Shown: positions 45,584 through 56,314, counted from the first letter of the stretch. The stretch: DNA of 64,000 nt from Palaemon carinicauda (GCF_036898095.1 NC_090735.1:1613388-1677387); one strand, 5' to 3'. The notes: a model not told the origin generated them from the sequence alone. Program-made: numbers and translations.

Positions 45584-46600
45584 CAATATCGCAAAATATG
45601 GCAAAAATATGAATCATGAGTTATGAATGTAAGGTATATATTATGTTGATATTAAAACCCCATGCAAGCATGCATAAAGCACTCTAGCACTGGTCATTGA
45701 ATTTCTGAGAAATGTTAAACGCCATGCACACGCTCTGCTTTCCTTACATGCTCTGCTTACAGCATGCTCTGCATACTACATGCTCTGCATACAGCATGCT
45801 CTGCATTCAGCATGCTCTGCATACAACATGCTCTACATACAGCATGCTCTGCATACAGCATGCTTTGCATATAACATGCTCTGCATACAGCATGCTCTGC
45901 ATTCAGCATGCGCTGCATACAACATGCTCTGCATACAGCATGCTCTGCATTCAGCATGCTCTGCATACAACATGCTCTGCATACAGCATACTCTGCATAC
46001 AACATGCTCTGCATACCTTACCGCATGCTTCTCAGTCACACATCTTTGGTTGTTGCCAACTCACTAGACTGTCAAGCAGTTTCATAACGTTGCCTTCTAG
46101 TCTGCTGCTTTTGCACCAGTGAACCCTCACTGAGAGAACTTAGCTTTTCTAGGATATGGTCCCTGTAGATGAGAAAGTTCTTTTCTCCCTCCTTCTGATA
46201 TTCCCTTGAGGACTCTGTCATTTGGAGGGAGCCTTTAGCTGCATAGCCTCCTATGGACTTTTATTTAAGCATAACATGCTTCCAGGGAAGGTAATGGTTC
46301 CACTTCAGTCGCTAATCCCGTCTGTTACCACACCTGCTCCCATAGACCTTGAGCTGTGTTACAAGACATGCAGTCCAAGCTTAGTCCTTGTTAGAGGATT
46401 TTTTGTTTACGGAGTCAATGTGTCACGGGGAAGACGTTCAACAACCAACAGAAGTGACTTGTTGTGACGCAGTGCGGCAACCTCAGCAACCCGATAAGGA
46501 GTTTGTCTGTACGACCCAGACAGTCTAGACAGATTCGGGTTGTCACTGTACTTCCTCGCTTGCCCATGATTGACAGTTCACAGACTGTGCAGCAGTACCA
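45519..46600 (+). repeat. Chimeric middle segment of copy D
   Basis: Same composition and order as in copy C: AT-rich piece, minisatellite, common CACTAGACTGTCAAGCAG block, then swapped copy-B-like gag pieces and the junction into DDWLLRAPTS. Confidence 0.8.
45741..46019. repeat. 16 bp minisatellite with GCATGC cores
   Basis: About 17 units of AGCATGCTCTGCATAC with variants (ACAACATG, TCAGCATG). All frames on both strands stay largely open, producing spurious repeats such as CSAYSMLCIQHALHT. Copy number differs strongly among C, D and E. Confidence 0.92.
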
Positions 46601-47740
46601 TGATCTTGTGTCCGGCTCCGTCAGACGACTGGCTTTTAAGAGCTCCCACAAGTCGTCGCTGTCTGGAGATTTTCAAATGGACTATGGATCTGACCAAGGA
46701 ACTGGGCCTCCTGGTCAATTTTGAGGAGTCTCAGCTCGTCCCATCCCAGACCATTGTCTCCTTGGGTATGGATCTTCAGAGTCGAGCTTTTCGGACTTTT
46801 CCGTCGGCCCCAAGGATCTTCCAAGCCCTAGAATGCATCCAGAGCATGCTGAGAAGGAACCGATGCTCAGTCAGGTAGTGGATGAGTCTAACAGGGACAC
46901 TTTCATCGCTGGCCCTGTTCATCGTGTTAGGGAGACTCCACCTCCCCCCCCTTCAGTATCATCTAGCTGCTCACTGGATAAAGGACATGACGCTAGAGAC
47001 GGTCTCAGTTCCTGTTTCCGAAGAGAGGAGGTCTTCTCTCGCGTGGTGTAAGAACAGCTTTCTTCTCAAGGAAGTCTACCTTTGGCTGTTCAGAAACACG
47101 ACCGCCGTCTCCTCTCGGACGCATCAGACACGGGCTGGGGTGCGACTTTGGACGGACAAGAATGCTCGGGAACATGGAATCAGGAGCAAAGGACACTTCA
47201 CATCAATTGCAAGGAGTTGTTGGCGGTTATTCTGGCCTTGATAAACTTCAAGTCCCTCCAGCTTAACAAAGTGGTGGAGGTGGACTCTGACACACCACAG
47301 CCCTGGCTTACATCTTCAAGCAGGGAGGGACTCTTTCGTGGAAGTTGTTCTAGATCGCAAGGGACCTACTCATCTGGTCTAAAGATTGAAAGCTAACTGG
47401 TAACGAGGTTCATTCAGGGCGGTATGAATGTCATGGCAGATCACCTCAGACGGAAGGGTCAGGTCATCCCCACAGAGTGGACCCTTCTCAAGAATGTTTG
47501 CAGCAGACTTTGGGCCCTGTGGGGTCAGCCAACCATAGATCTGTTCACTACCTCGATAACCTAGAGACTCCTGTTGTATTGTTCTCCGATTCCAGACCCA
47601 GCAGCAGTTCACGTGGATGCTTTTCTGCTGGATTGGTTCCATCTCGACCTGTATGCATTCCCGCCGTTCAAGATTGTCAACAGGGTACTTCAGAAGTTCT
47701 CCTCTCACAAAGGGACACGGCTGACGTTGGTTGGCTCTGC
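46601..47740 (+). pseudogene. RT C-terminus, RNase H and MT relic, copy D
   Basis: Begins at DDWLLRAPTSRRC and continues ELGLLVNFEESQL. A TAG at 46876 shared with C leads to MSLTGTLSSLALFIVLGRLH. RNase H pieces are SDASDTGWGATLDGQE, NCKELLAVILAL and a frameshifted DSD-TPQPWLTS, where C has DSDNTTALAYIS. The methyltransferase part reads CSPIPDPAAVHVDAFLLDW and LYAFPPFKIV. No full domain is intact. Confidence 0.78.
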
Positions 47741-48945
47741 TCTGGCCCGCGAGAGAATGGTTCTTAGAGGTACTGCAATGGCTGGTCGACATTCCCAGGA
47801 CTCTTCCTCTAAGAGTGAACCTTCTAAGTCTACCTCACGTAAAGAAGGTACACCCAATCCTCCACGCTCTTCGTCTGACTGCCTTCAGACTTTCGAAAGA
47901 CTCTCAAGAGCTAGGGGCTTTTTGAAGGAGGCAGCCAGAGCGATTGCCAAAGCAAGGAGAACATCCACTCTCAGAATCTATCAGTCTATAGGGGAAGTCT
48001 TCCGTAGCTGGTACAAGACCAATGCAGTTTCCTCAACCAGTACCACTGTAACCCAGATTGCTGACTTCCTGTTATATCTAAGGAAAGTAAGATCCCTTTC
48101 AGCTCCTACGATCAAGGGTTACAGAAGTATGTTGGCAGCGGTTTTCCGCCACAGAGGCTTGGATCTTTCCACCAACAAAGATCTACAGGACCTCCCTAGG
48201 TCTTTTGAGACCTCAAAGGAACGTCGGTTGTCCACTCCAGGCTGGAATCTAGACGTGGTCCTAAGGTTCCTTATGTCATCAAGATTTGAACCTCTCCAAT
48301 CAGCCTCTTTTTAGGACCTCACATTAAAAACTCTTTTCCTCGTGTGCTTGACAACAGCTAAAAGAGTAAGTGAGATCCACGCCTTCAGCAGGATCATTGT
48401 TTTCACATCTGAAACGGCTACATGTTCCTTGCAGCTCGGTTTTTGCTAAACGAGCTTCCTTCACGTCCTTGGCCTAAGTCGTTCGAGATCCCAAGCCTGT
48501 CCAACTTGGTGGGGAATGATCTGAAGAGAGTACTTTGCCCAGTTAGAGCTCTTAGGTACTATCTAAAAAGGTCTTAACCTTTACAAGGACAATCAGAAGC
48601 CTTATAGTGTGCTATCAAGAAACCTTCTTTTCCAAGTTCTAAGAACTCAGTTTCTTACTATTCAGGCTTCTGATTAGAGAAACACATTCTCATCTGAAGG
48701 AAGAAGACCTTGCTTTGGTGAAGGTAAGGACACATGAAGTGGGAGCTGTGGCTACTTCAGTGGCCTTCAAACAGAGCCATTCTCTGCAGAGTGTTATGGA
48801 TGCAACCTATTGGAGAAGCAAGTCAGTGTTCGCATCATTTTATCTCAAAGATGTCCAGTCTCTTTACGAGTACTGCTACACCCTGGGACCATTCGTAGCA
48901 ACGAATGCAGTAGTAGGCGAGGGCTCAGCCACTACATTCCCATAA
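47741..48945 (+). pseudogene. Tyrosine recombinase relic, copy D
   Basis: Same lesions as copy C: TAG after FEPLQSASF (48312-48314), loss of frame after CSLQLGF, and a TAA within the KGLNL region. It adds its own changes: THEVGAVATSVAF replaces the HEVRA box, losing the second catalytic arginine position. The end ATYWRSKSVFASFYLKD to GSATTFP is open (48715-48945). Confidence 0.8.
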
Positions 48946-49367
48946 TCCCATAACCTTTTAACCTTTCTCTTGAATACTTTTTATGGGTTGTACGGTCGGC
49001 TAAGAAGCCTTCCACATCCTTGTTGATTTGGCGGGTGGTCAATTCTTTCTTGAGAAGCGCCGAGGTTAAAGGTTGTGATGAGGTCCTTTAGTATGGGTTG
49101 CAGCCCTGTATACTTTAGCACCTTTGAGTTGATTCAGCCTCCCAAGAGGAACGCTGCGCTCAGTAAGGAAGACGATCTTATTAAAGGCAGAGTAACGGTT
49201 CAAGTCGACTTCCTTACCAGGTACTTATTATTTCATTGTTATTGTGGATAACTGATTATATGAAATACGGGATACTTAGCTATCCTTTAATCTTGTACCC
49301 TGGTTTTCACCCACCCCCCTGGGTGTGAATCAGCTACATGATTATCGGGTAAGTTTAATATTGAAAA

Positions 49368-49374
49368 ATGTTAT
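49368..49374. other. Head-to-tail junction of copies D and E
   Basis: The end of D (AATATTGAAAA) and the start of E (TTTTCAATATT) are separated by seven bases (ATGTTAT). The first bases after D are those that open the 3' module in other copies (AATGTTATTTT), so the module was replaced by E within its first bases. The whole junction forms a hairpin-like palindrome. Confidence 0.85.
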
Positions 49375-50651
49375 TTTTCAATATTAAACTTACCCGATAA
49401 TCATGTAGCTGTCAACTCTGTTGCCCGACAGAATTCTATGGAGGGATACGCCAGCTATCACAATACTAGAAGGGGGTGTTCTTACCAGCGCCACCTGTGG
49501 CCAGGTACTCAAGTACTTCTTGTTGACACCTCCTCAATTATTCCTCTGTCGTGCTTCTGACAAGACGTTCTGGGATACGCTTATGTTCTTGGAGTATTTT
49601 CACGACTTTGGTGAAGTATTTCTCTTTGATTTCGGCTGTCGCTTTACTGGAAACTTCTATTTTAGCTTAGTTAGCTTTTGGAATAATTTGATTAATTTTG
49701 GTGACGAAGAGAGTATGAACTCTCGTTCACCTTTCAATGGCCGACCCTTCCCTTAGACGGAAGTGTTGGTGTCTAAGAGAGTATAGACTCTCTTTCTTAA
49801 TTTTGCTTAACAAAAGTTATAGATTTATTTTATATCTCTCCGCCTCTTATAGGCCTCTTCGATTAACTTCCTTTTATTATAAACTTATTAAAATTAATTT
49901 TTATATTTGTTTATATTCGACCTTCCTAATAGTAGGCGGTCTTTTCTTGGTACCGAAGTTAATTATCGTGAGCCCGTCATTTCGGTTTTACCTGTTAACA
50001 TATTATGCTATTTTAAGGTCTTTGAAAGAATTTCTTTGATAGTCTCGTACTTTTTCAAAGTTGAACTAACGTTTTGTTTGTCTCGGCAGTTGTTGACGTT
50101 CAGAACGTTTCAACTTGCACTCTATCGTTACGATAGAGAAAGAATGTTCACGGTTTCACATTGCAGTAAGAGTAACCGTGTCTAGCGTTTTGTTCATTCT
50201 TTCTTAACTTAATGGTTTTGATCCTAATAAGGAACTTTTCTTTTTGGGAAATATTTCAGTTTTTTCCTTTAACAATAATATGTTTTAACGATATATATGA
50301 TTGGGCTCTTCTCTCAGGTTCTAAGAGAGAGAGAGAGAGAGAGAGATAGAGACGGAGGGAGAAAGAGGATAAACGTTTCCCTCAAGCCTGCCAGGCGTAC
50401 GAGTAACGTCGTTATCGTTTTGCTCTTATCCCTAGTCTCTTTAGGGGAAGAAACTAAACGTTTCTAGAGTGATCTAGTGTTTAGTCTCTTTCCAGCCACT
50501 GAATTTTCTTTCATTAGATTTTTCTGTTACATTGTAATTCTGTTTTCGCAATTACTAACTTTTGAGAAGGATAGAATTGCGTGTTTCAGGTACAAACCAC
50601 TTAAAGTTTCGAGTTCAGTGAAATAAGTGCAAACAGAAATCAAAGTGATAA

Positions 50652-52111
50652 GTGATTAGTGCAAAGTATGTCAGTGTTATGCGTGAGGGTACTTTTGTGC
50701 GCGCCAGTCGTCCTCCCAGTCCGGGACCTCTTGCAAGCTCCCAAGCCCAGGGGAGAAGCAATGTCGAAGGGCACAAGGGTTCGGCAGGCCTTGATCGGCG
50801 CACAGAAGTATCCTCGGTGGTTGTGGGCGTGTCTTACCGAGACCGTCACTCCCACCCGCAGACGATTGAGCCCTTATTTTGCTCGTCTGCAGAAGAGATT
50901 TAGAGGAGAAAATAAAGGCAGAGTTACGCTGGTCTCAGGTCTCAAGACCTCTTAAACGTAAAGTCCAGACCTATGCCAGACGTACGAAGTAAAGTTCAAC
51001 AACCCGAATGCAGTCATTGGGTTAGCTCTGACTCTCCTCAGTCATCAGTTTGTCGGGCTGAGAGTGCGCCTACACTCCCCCCCCCTATGCTCGCTCCGCC
51101 TGATCGCAGTACCACCTGCCAGGCGTACGATGTTGTGGACTCTACTACAGTCCATGCAAGCACAGCTTTCGGACCTGATGCGTGAGTGTCGTGCTGAGAG
51201 TGTTGCACCTCCCCCTCCTCCTGCACCGGTGGTGCACCAACCGCCTGCACCCGTTCAGCCTGTGCTGCACCCGCCTGCACCGGTGGTGCACCAACCGGCT
51301 GCACCCGTTCAGCCTGTGCTGCACCCGCCTGCACTCGCTGCACCCAGTCGCAACACCATCTGCCAGGCGTACGATGTTGTGGACTCTACTACAGTCCATG
51401 CAAGCACAGCTTTCGGACCTGTTGCGTGAGTGTCGGGCTGAGAGTGTTGCACCTCCACCTGCACCCTTTCAGCCTGTGCTCAACCCGCCTGCACTCGCTG
51501 CACCCAGTCGCAGCTCCATCTGCCAGGCGTACGATGTTGTGGACTCTACTACAGTCCATGCAAGCACAGCTTTCGGACCTGTTGTGTGAGTGTCGGGCTG
51601 AGAGTGTTGCACCTCCCCTGCACCCGTTCAGCCTGTGCTCAACCCGCCTGCACTCGCTGCACCCAGTCGCAGCACCATCTGCCAGGCGTACGATGTTGAA
51701 CCTCTTTCTGTGTTCGCTGTTCCCAGTGTTGTTCAGCCTCAGCCTTCTTTAAGGCAACCTTCGGTTTGGGATCAGGAGGATTACCCCACTCTTCCTCCTC
51801 CTCCCCTGGCTGCTCCACCGGTGGTGCAACTCTCGGTGGAGGTACAACCTCTTCCACCTGTGAGTCAGTCTCCTCAGCTGCTGCACCGAGCTCAACCCGT
51901 ACACCCTGATCCTGCGCCTCAGACACCTCTGCTTGCGGGAACTTTACCTTGTTCTGCGCAACCTCGGTCTCTTCACGCTCCACTCATACCACAGGAACAG
52001 GAACTTTCTGCACCTTCCACTGTTGTTGTTCCAGCTCGTTCTGACTCTGCTGTTCAGCATACCTTACCTCCATTTTCAAACCATGGCAAAAATATGAATC
52101 ATGAGTTATGA
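50652..52111 (+). pseudogene. Gag relic with tandem duplication, copy E
   Basis: Starts like D (EGTFVRASRPPSPGPLASSQ). The part encoding SMQAQLSDLMRECRAESVAPP is present several times in tandem because of the repeat at 51117-51690, with shifting frames. The last frame (51635-52111) reads CQAYDVEPLSVFAVPS, a shortened Pro-rich linker, and PARSDSAVQHTLPPFSN. There is no capsid-like domain. Confidence 0.75.
51117..51690 (+). repeat. Gag tandem repeat of about 160-244 bp, copy E
   Basis: TGCCAGGCGTACGATGTTG occurs at 51117, 51361, 51521 and 51679, each of the first three followed by GGACTCTACTACAGTCCATG. Within the first unit a 54 bp sub-repeat rich in CACCGGTGGTGCACCAACC is duplicated. The 12-mer core TGCCAGGCGTAC also appears out of place in the leader at about 50390. 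Confidence 0.88.
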
Positions 52112-52970
52112 ATGTAAGGTAAACATTATGTTGATTTTTTAAACCCCATGCAAGCATGCATAAAGCACTCTAGCACTGGTCATGGAATTTCTGAGGAATG
52201 TTAAACGCCATGCACACGCTCTGCTTTCCTTACAGCAGGCTCTGCTTACAGCAGGCTCTGCTTACTACATGCTCAGCATTCAGCATGCTCTGCATTCAGC
52301 ATGCTCTGCATACAATACATGCTCTACATACAGCATGCTCTGCATACAGCATACTCTGCATTCATCATGCTCTGCATACCTTACCGCATGCTTCTCAACA
52401 TATCTTGGGTTGTTGCCAACTCACTAGACTGTCAAGCAGTTTCATAACGTTGCCTTCTAGTCTGCTGCTTTTGCACCAGTGAACCCTCACTCAGAGAACT
52501 TAGCTTTTCTAGGATAAGGTCCCTGTAGATGAGAAAGTTCTTTTCTCCCTCCTTCTGATATTCCCTTGAGGACTCTGTCATTTGGAGGGAGCCTTTAGCT
52601 GCATAACCTCTTATGGACTTTTATTTAAGCATAACATGCTTACAGGGAAGGTAATGGTTCCACTTCAGCCGCTAATCCCGTCTGTTACCACACCTGCTCC
52701 CATAGACCTTGAGCTGTGTTGCATGACATGCAGTCCAAGCTTAGTCCTTGTTAGAGGATTTTTGTTTACGAAGTCAATGTGTCACGGGGAAGACGTTCAA
52801 CAACCAACAGAAGGGACTTGTTGTGACGCAGTGCGGCAACCTCAGCAACCCGTTAAGGAGTTGTCTGTACGACCCAGATAGTCTAGACAGATTCGGGTTG
52901 TCACTGTACTTCCTCGCTTGCCCATGATTGTCAGTTTACAGACTGTGCAGCAGTATCATGATCTTGTGTC
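52112..52970 (+). repeat. Chimeric middle segment of copy E
   Basis: A shorter version of the C/D segment: about 10 minisatellite units at 52215-52395, then the CACTAGACTGTCAAGCAG block and swapped copy-B-like gag pieces, joining RT at DDWLLRAPTS. Confidence 0.8.
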
Positions 52971-53764
52971 CGGCTCCGTCAGACGACTGGCTTTTAAGAG
53001 CTCCCACAAGTCGTCGCTGTCTGGAGATTTTCAAATGGACTATGGATCTGACCAAGGAACTGGGCCTCCTGGTCAATTTTGAGGAGTCTCAGCTCGTTCC
53101 ATCCCAGACCATTGTTTCCTTGGGTATGGATCTTCAGAGTCGAGCTTTTCGGACTTGTCCGTCGGCCCCAAGGATCTTCCAAGCCCTAGAATGCATCCAG
53201 AGCATGCTGAGAAGGAACCGATGCTTAGTCAGGCAGGGGATGAGTCTAACAGGGACACTTTCATCGCTGGCCCTGTTCATCGAGTTAGGGAGACTCCACC
53301 TCCGCCCCCTTCAGTATCATCTAGCTGCTCACTGGATAAAGGACATGACGCTAGAGACGGGCTCAGTTCCTGTTTCCGAAGAGATGAGGTCTACTCTAAC
53401 GTGGTGGAAGAACAGCATTCTTCTCAAGGAAGGTCTACCTTTGGCTGTTCAGACCCCCGACCACCGTCTCTTCTCGGACGCATCGGACACGGGCTGGGGT
53501 GCGACACTGGACGGACAGGAATGCTCGGGAACATGGAATCAGGAGCAAAGGACACTTCACATCTATTGCAAGGAGTTGTTGGCAGTTCATCTGGCCTTGA
53601 TAAACTTCAAGTCCCTCCAGCTTAACAAGGTGGTGGAGGTGAACTCCGACTACACCACAGCCTTGGCTTACATCTCCAAGCAGAGAGGGACTCATTCGAG
53701 GAAGTTGTTCAAGATCGCAAGGGACCTCCTCATTTGGTCAAAGATCGAAAGCTCACGCTGGTAA
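52928..53764 (+). pseudogene. RT tail fused to near-intact RNase H, copy E
   Basis: A single 278-residue frame runs from the gag-like chimeric segment (CSSIMILCPAP) straight into SDDWLLRAPTSRRC, the RT thumb (RQGMSLTGTLSSLALFIELG) and RNase H (FSDASDTGWGATLDGQECSG, YCKELLAVHLAL, NSDYTTALAYISKQ). It is a gag-RT-RNase H fusion lacking the RT catalytic aspartates. It shifts frame after ARDLLIWSK. The D-E-D positions of RNase H are kept, with tyrosine where sister copies have asparagine next to the third. Confidence 0.8.
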
Positions 53765-54105
53765 CGAGGCTCATTCAGGGCGATATGAATGTCATGGCAG
53801 ATCGCCTCAGCCGTAAGGGTCAGGTCTTCCCCACAGAGTGGACCCTTCACAAGAATGTTTGCAGCAGACTTTGGGCCCTGTGGGGTCTGCCAACCATAGT
53901 TCTATTCGCTACCTCGATGACCAAGAAGCTCCTCTTGTATTGTTCTCCGATTCCAGACCCAGCAGCAGTTCGCGTGGATGCCTTTCTGCTGGATTGGTCC
54001 CATCTCAACCTGTATGCATTCCCGCCGTTCAAGATTGTCAACAGGGTACTTCAGAAGTTCGCCTCTCACAAAGGGACACGGTTGACGTTGGTTGCTCCCC
54101 TCTGA
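53734..54105 (+). pseudogene. RNase H end and Dam-like MT relic, copy E
   Basis: A frame of 123 residues reads LTLVTRLIQGDMNVMADRLS (fourth RNase H aspartate), KGQVFPTEWTLHKNV, WGLPTIVLFATSMTKK, PDPAAVRVDAFLLDWSHLN, LYAFPPFKIVNRVLQKF and TRLTLVAPL, then a stop. In A the corresponding motif is IDLFAT; here IVLFAT has lost the aspartate. The AFPP motif is kept. Confidence 0.78.
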
Positions 54106-55311
54106 CCCGCGAGAGAAGGGTTCACCGAGGTACTGCAATGGCTGGTCGACGTTCCCAGGACTCTTCCTCCTAGAGTGGACCTTCTGCGTCAACCTCACGT
54201 AAAGAAGGTACACCCAAACCTCCACGCTCTTCGTCTGACTGCCTTCAGACTATCGAAAGTCTCTCAAGAACTAGAGGCTTTTCGAAGGAGGCAGCCAGAA
54301 CGATTGCCAGAGCAAGGACGACATCCACTCTCAGAGTCTATCAGTCTTAATGGGAAGTCTTCCGAAGCTGGTGCAAGGCCAATGCAGTTTTCCTCAACCA
54401 GTACCACTGTAACCCAGATTGCTGACTTCCTGTTACATCTAAGGAACGTAAAATCCCTATCAGCTCCTACGATCAAGGGTTACAGAAGTATGTTGGCAGC
54501 GGTTTTCCGCCACAGAGGCTTGGATCTTTCCTCCAACAAAGATCTACAGGACCTCCTTAGGTCTTTTGAGACCTCAAAGGAACGTCGGTTGTCCACTCCA
54601 GGCTGGAATCTAGACGTGGTCCTAAGGTTCCTAATGTCATCAGGATTTGAACCGTTCCAATCAGCCTCTTTTAAGGACCTCACATTAGAAACTCTTTTCC
54701 TCGTGTGCTTAGCAACAGGTAAAAGAGTAAGTGAGATCCACGCCTTCAGCAGGAACATAGGTTTCACATCTGAAACGGCTACATGTTCCTTGCGGCTCGG
54801 TTTTTTTGGCTAAAACGAGCTTCCTTCCCGTCCTTGCCCTAAGTCGTTCGAGATCCCAAGCCTGTCCAACATGGTGGGGAACGAACTAGAGAGAGTACTT
54901 TGCCCTGTTAGAGCTCTTAAGTACTATTTAAGAAGGTCAAAACCATTACGAGGACAATCAGAAGCCTTATGGTGTGCTATCAAGAAGCCTTCTCTACCAA
55001 TGTCTAAGAACTCAGTTTCTTACTACATCAGGCTTCTGATTAGAGAAGCAAATTCTCATCTGAAGGAAGAAGACCTTGCTTTGCTGAAGGTAAGGACACA
55101 TGAAGTGAGAGCTGTGGCTACTTCAGTGGCCTTCAAACAGAACCGTTCTCTGCAGAGTGTTATGGATGCAACCTATTGGAGAAGCAAGTCAGTGTTCGCA
55201 TCATTCTATCTCAAAGATGTCCAGTCTCTTTACGAGTACTGCTACACCCTGGGTCCATTCGTAGCAACGAATGCAGTAGTAGGCGAGGGCTCAGCCACTA
55301 CATTCCCATAA
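54106..55311 (+). pseudogene. Tyrosine recombinase, copy E, two or three frame breaks
   Basis: The middle part (54380-54813) is open through STTVTQIADFLLHLRN, LSAPTIKGYRSMLAAVFRHR, FKDLTLETLFLVCLATGKRV and EIHAFSRNIGF, so the first catalytic arginine region is intact. A frameshift at a T-run near 54803 follows. The last 146 residues (54871-55311) are open from MVGNELERVLCPVRALKYYL through THEVRAVATSVAF and ATYWRSKSVFASFYLKD to GSATTFP. It is the best recombinase among C, D and E. Confidence 0.85.
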
Positions 55312-55728
55312 TTCCATAACTTTTTAACCTTTCTCTTGAATACTTTTTATGGGTTGTTCGGTCGGCTAAGAAGCCTTCCACATCCTTGTTGATTTGGCGG
55401 GTGGTCAATTCTTTCTTGAGAAGCGCCGAGGTTAAAGGTTGTGATGAGGTCCTTTAGTATGGGTTGCAGCCCTGTATACTTTAGCACCTTTGGGTTGATT
55501 CAGCCTCCAAGAGGAACGCTGCGCTCAGTAAGGAAGACGAACTTAAAAAAGAGACAGAGTAACGGTTCAATTCGACTTCCTTACCAGGTACTTATTATTT
55601 CATTGTTATTTGAGATAACTGTTATATGAAATATGGGATACTTAGCTATCCTTTAATCTTGTACACTGGTTTCACCCACCCCCCTGGGTGTGAATCAGCT
55701 ACATGATTATCGGGTAAGTTTAATATTG

Positions 55729-56030
55729 AAAAATGTTATTTTCATTAGTAAAATAAATTTTTGAATATACTTACCCGATAATCATGATTTAATTGACCCT
55801 CCCTTCCTCCCCATAGAGAACCAGTGGGACCGAGGAATAATTGAGGAGGTGTCAACAAGAAGTACTTGAGTACCTGGCCACAGGTGGCGCTGGTAAGAAC
55901 ACCCCCTTCTAGTATTGTGATAGCTGGCGTATCCCTCCATAGAATTCTGTCGGGCAACAGAGTTGACAGCTACATGATTATCGGGTAAGTATATTCAAAA
56001 ATTTATTTTACTAATGAAAATAACATTTTT
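55729..56030 (+). repeat. Palindromic 3' module of copy E
   Basis: Same arms as elsewhere. The interior is the inverse of the E 5' end, including the E-specific ACTCAAGTACTTC and AACACCCCCTTC variants. Confidence 0.85.
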
Positions 56031-56314
56031 ATTAGTAAAATAAATTTTTGAATATACTTACCCGATAATCATGATTTAATCGACCCTCCCTTCCTCCCCA
56101 TAGAGAACCAGTGGACCGAGGAATAATTGAGGAGGTGTCAACAAGAAGTACTTGAGTACCTGGCCACAGGTGGCGCTGGTAAGTACACCCCCTTCTAGTA
56201 TTGTGATAGCTGGCGTATCCCTCCATAGAATTCTGTCGGGCAACGGAGTTGACAGCTACATGATTATCGGGTAAGTATATTCAAAAATTTATTTTACTAA
56301 TAAAAATAACATAT
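56020..56314 (+). repeat. Second, stand-alone copy of the 3' module
   Basis: A full module with both arms (56024-56080 and about 56255-56312) directly follows the module of copy E, sharing a few bases at the junction. Its interior carries the D-type variant (AAGTACACCCCC) rather than the E-type, so it is not a simple copy of its neighbour. No DIRS body is attached. Confidence 0.85.

Larger units (their letters stand above)
42999..49367 (+). mobile_element. Defective chimeric DIRS-like element, copy D
   Basis: Starts with the A-type end TTTTCAATATTAAACTTACC and ends with its complement at 49367. It has a B-type leader, an A-like gag, the chimeric middle with an expanded 16 bp minisatellite, then RT-tail, RNase H, methyltransferase and recombinase relics. 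Its 3' module is missing: seven bases after its end, copy E starts in the same orientation. It shares the disabling mutations of copy C. Confidence 0.88.
49375..56030 (+). mobile_element. Defective chimeric DIRS-like element, copy E
   Basis: A-type inverted ends (49375-49411 and about 55696-55732) and 3' module (55729-56030). The layout is that of C and D, but the enzymes' C-terminal halves are better preserved: it lacks the TAG that C and D share in the recombinase. Gag carries extra tandem units of about 160 bp. It is probably closer to the progenitor of the non-autonomous family. Confidence 0.88.

Noticed and set aside
45712..46122. Cys/His/Leu-rich repeat proteins on both strands
   Set aside because: All come from the 16 bp GCATGC minisatellite, which has few stops in any frame.
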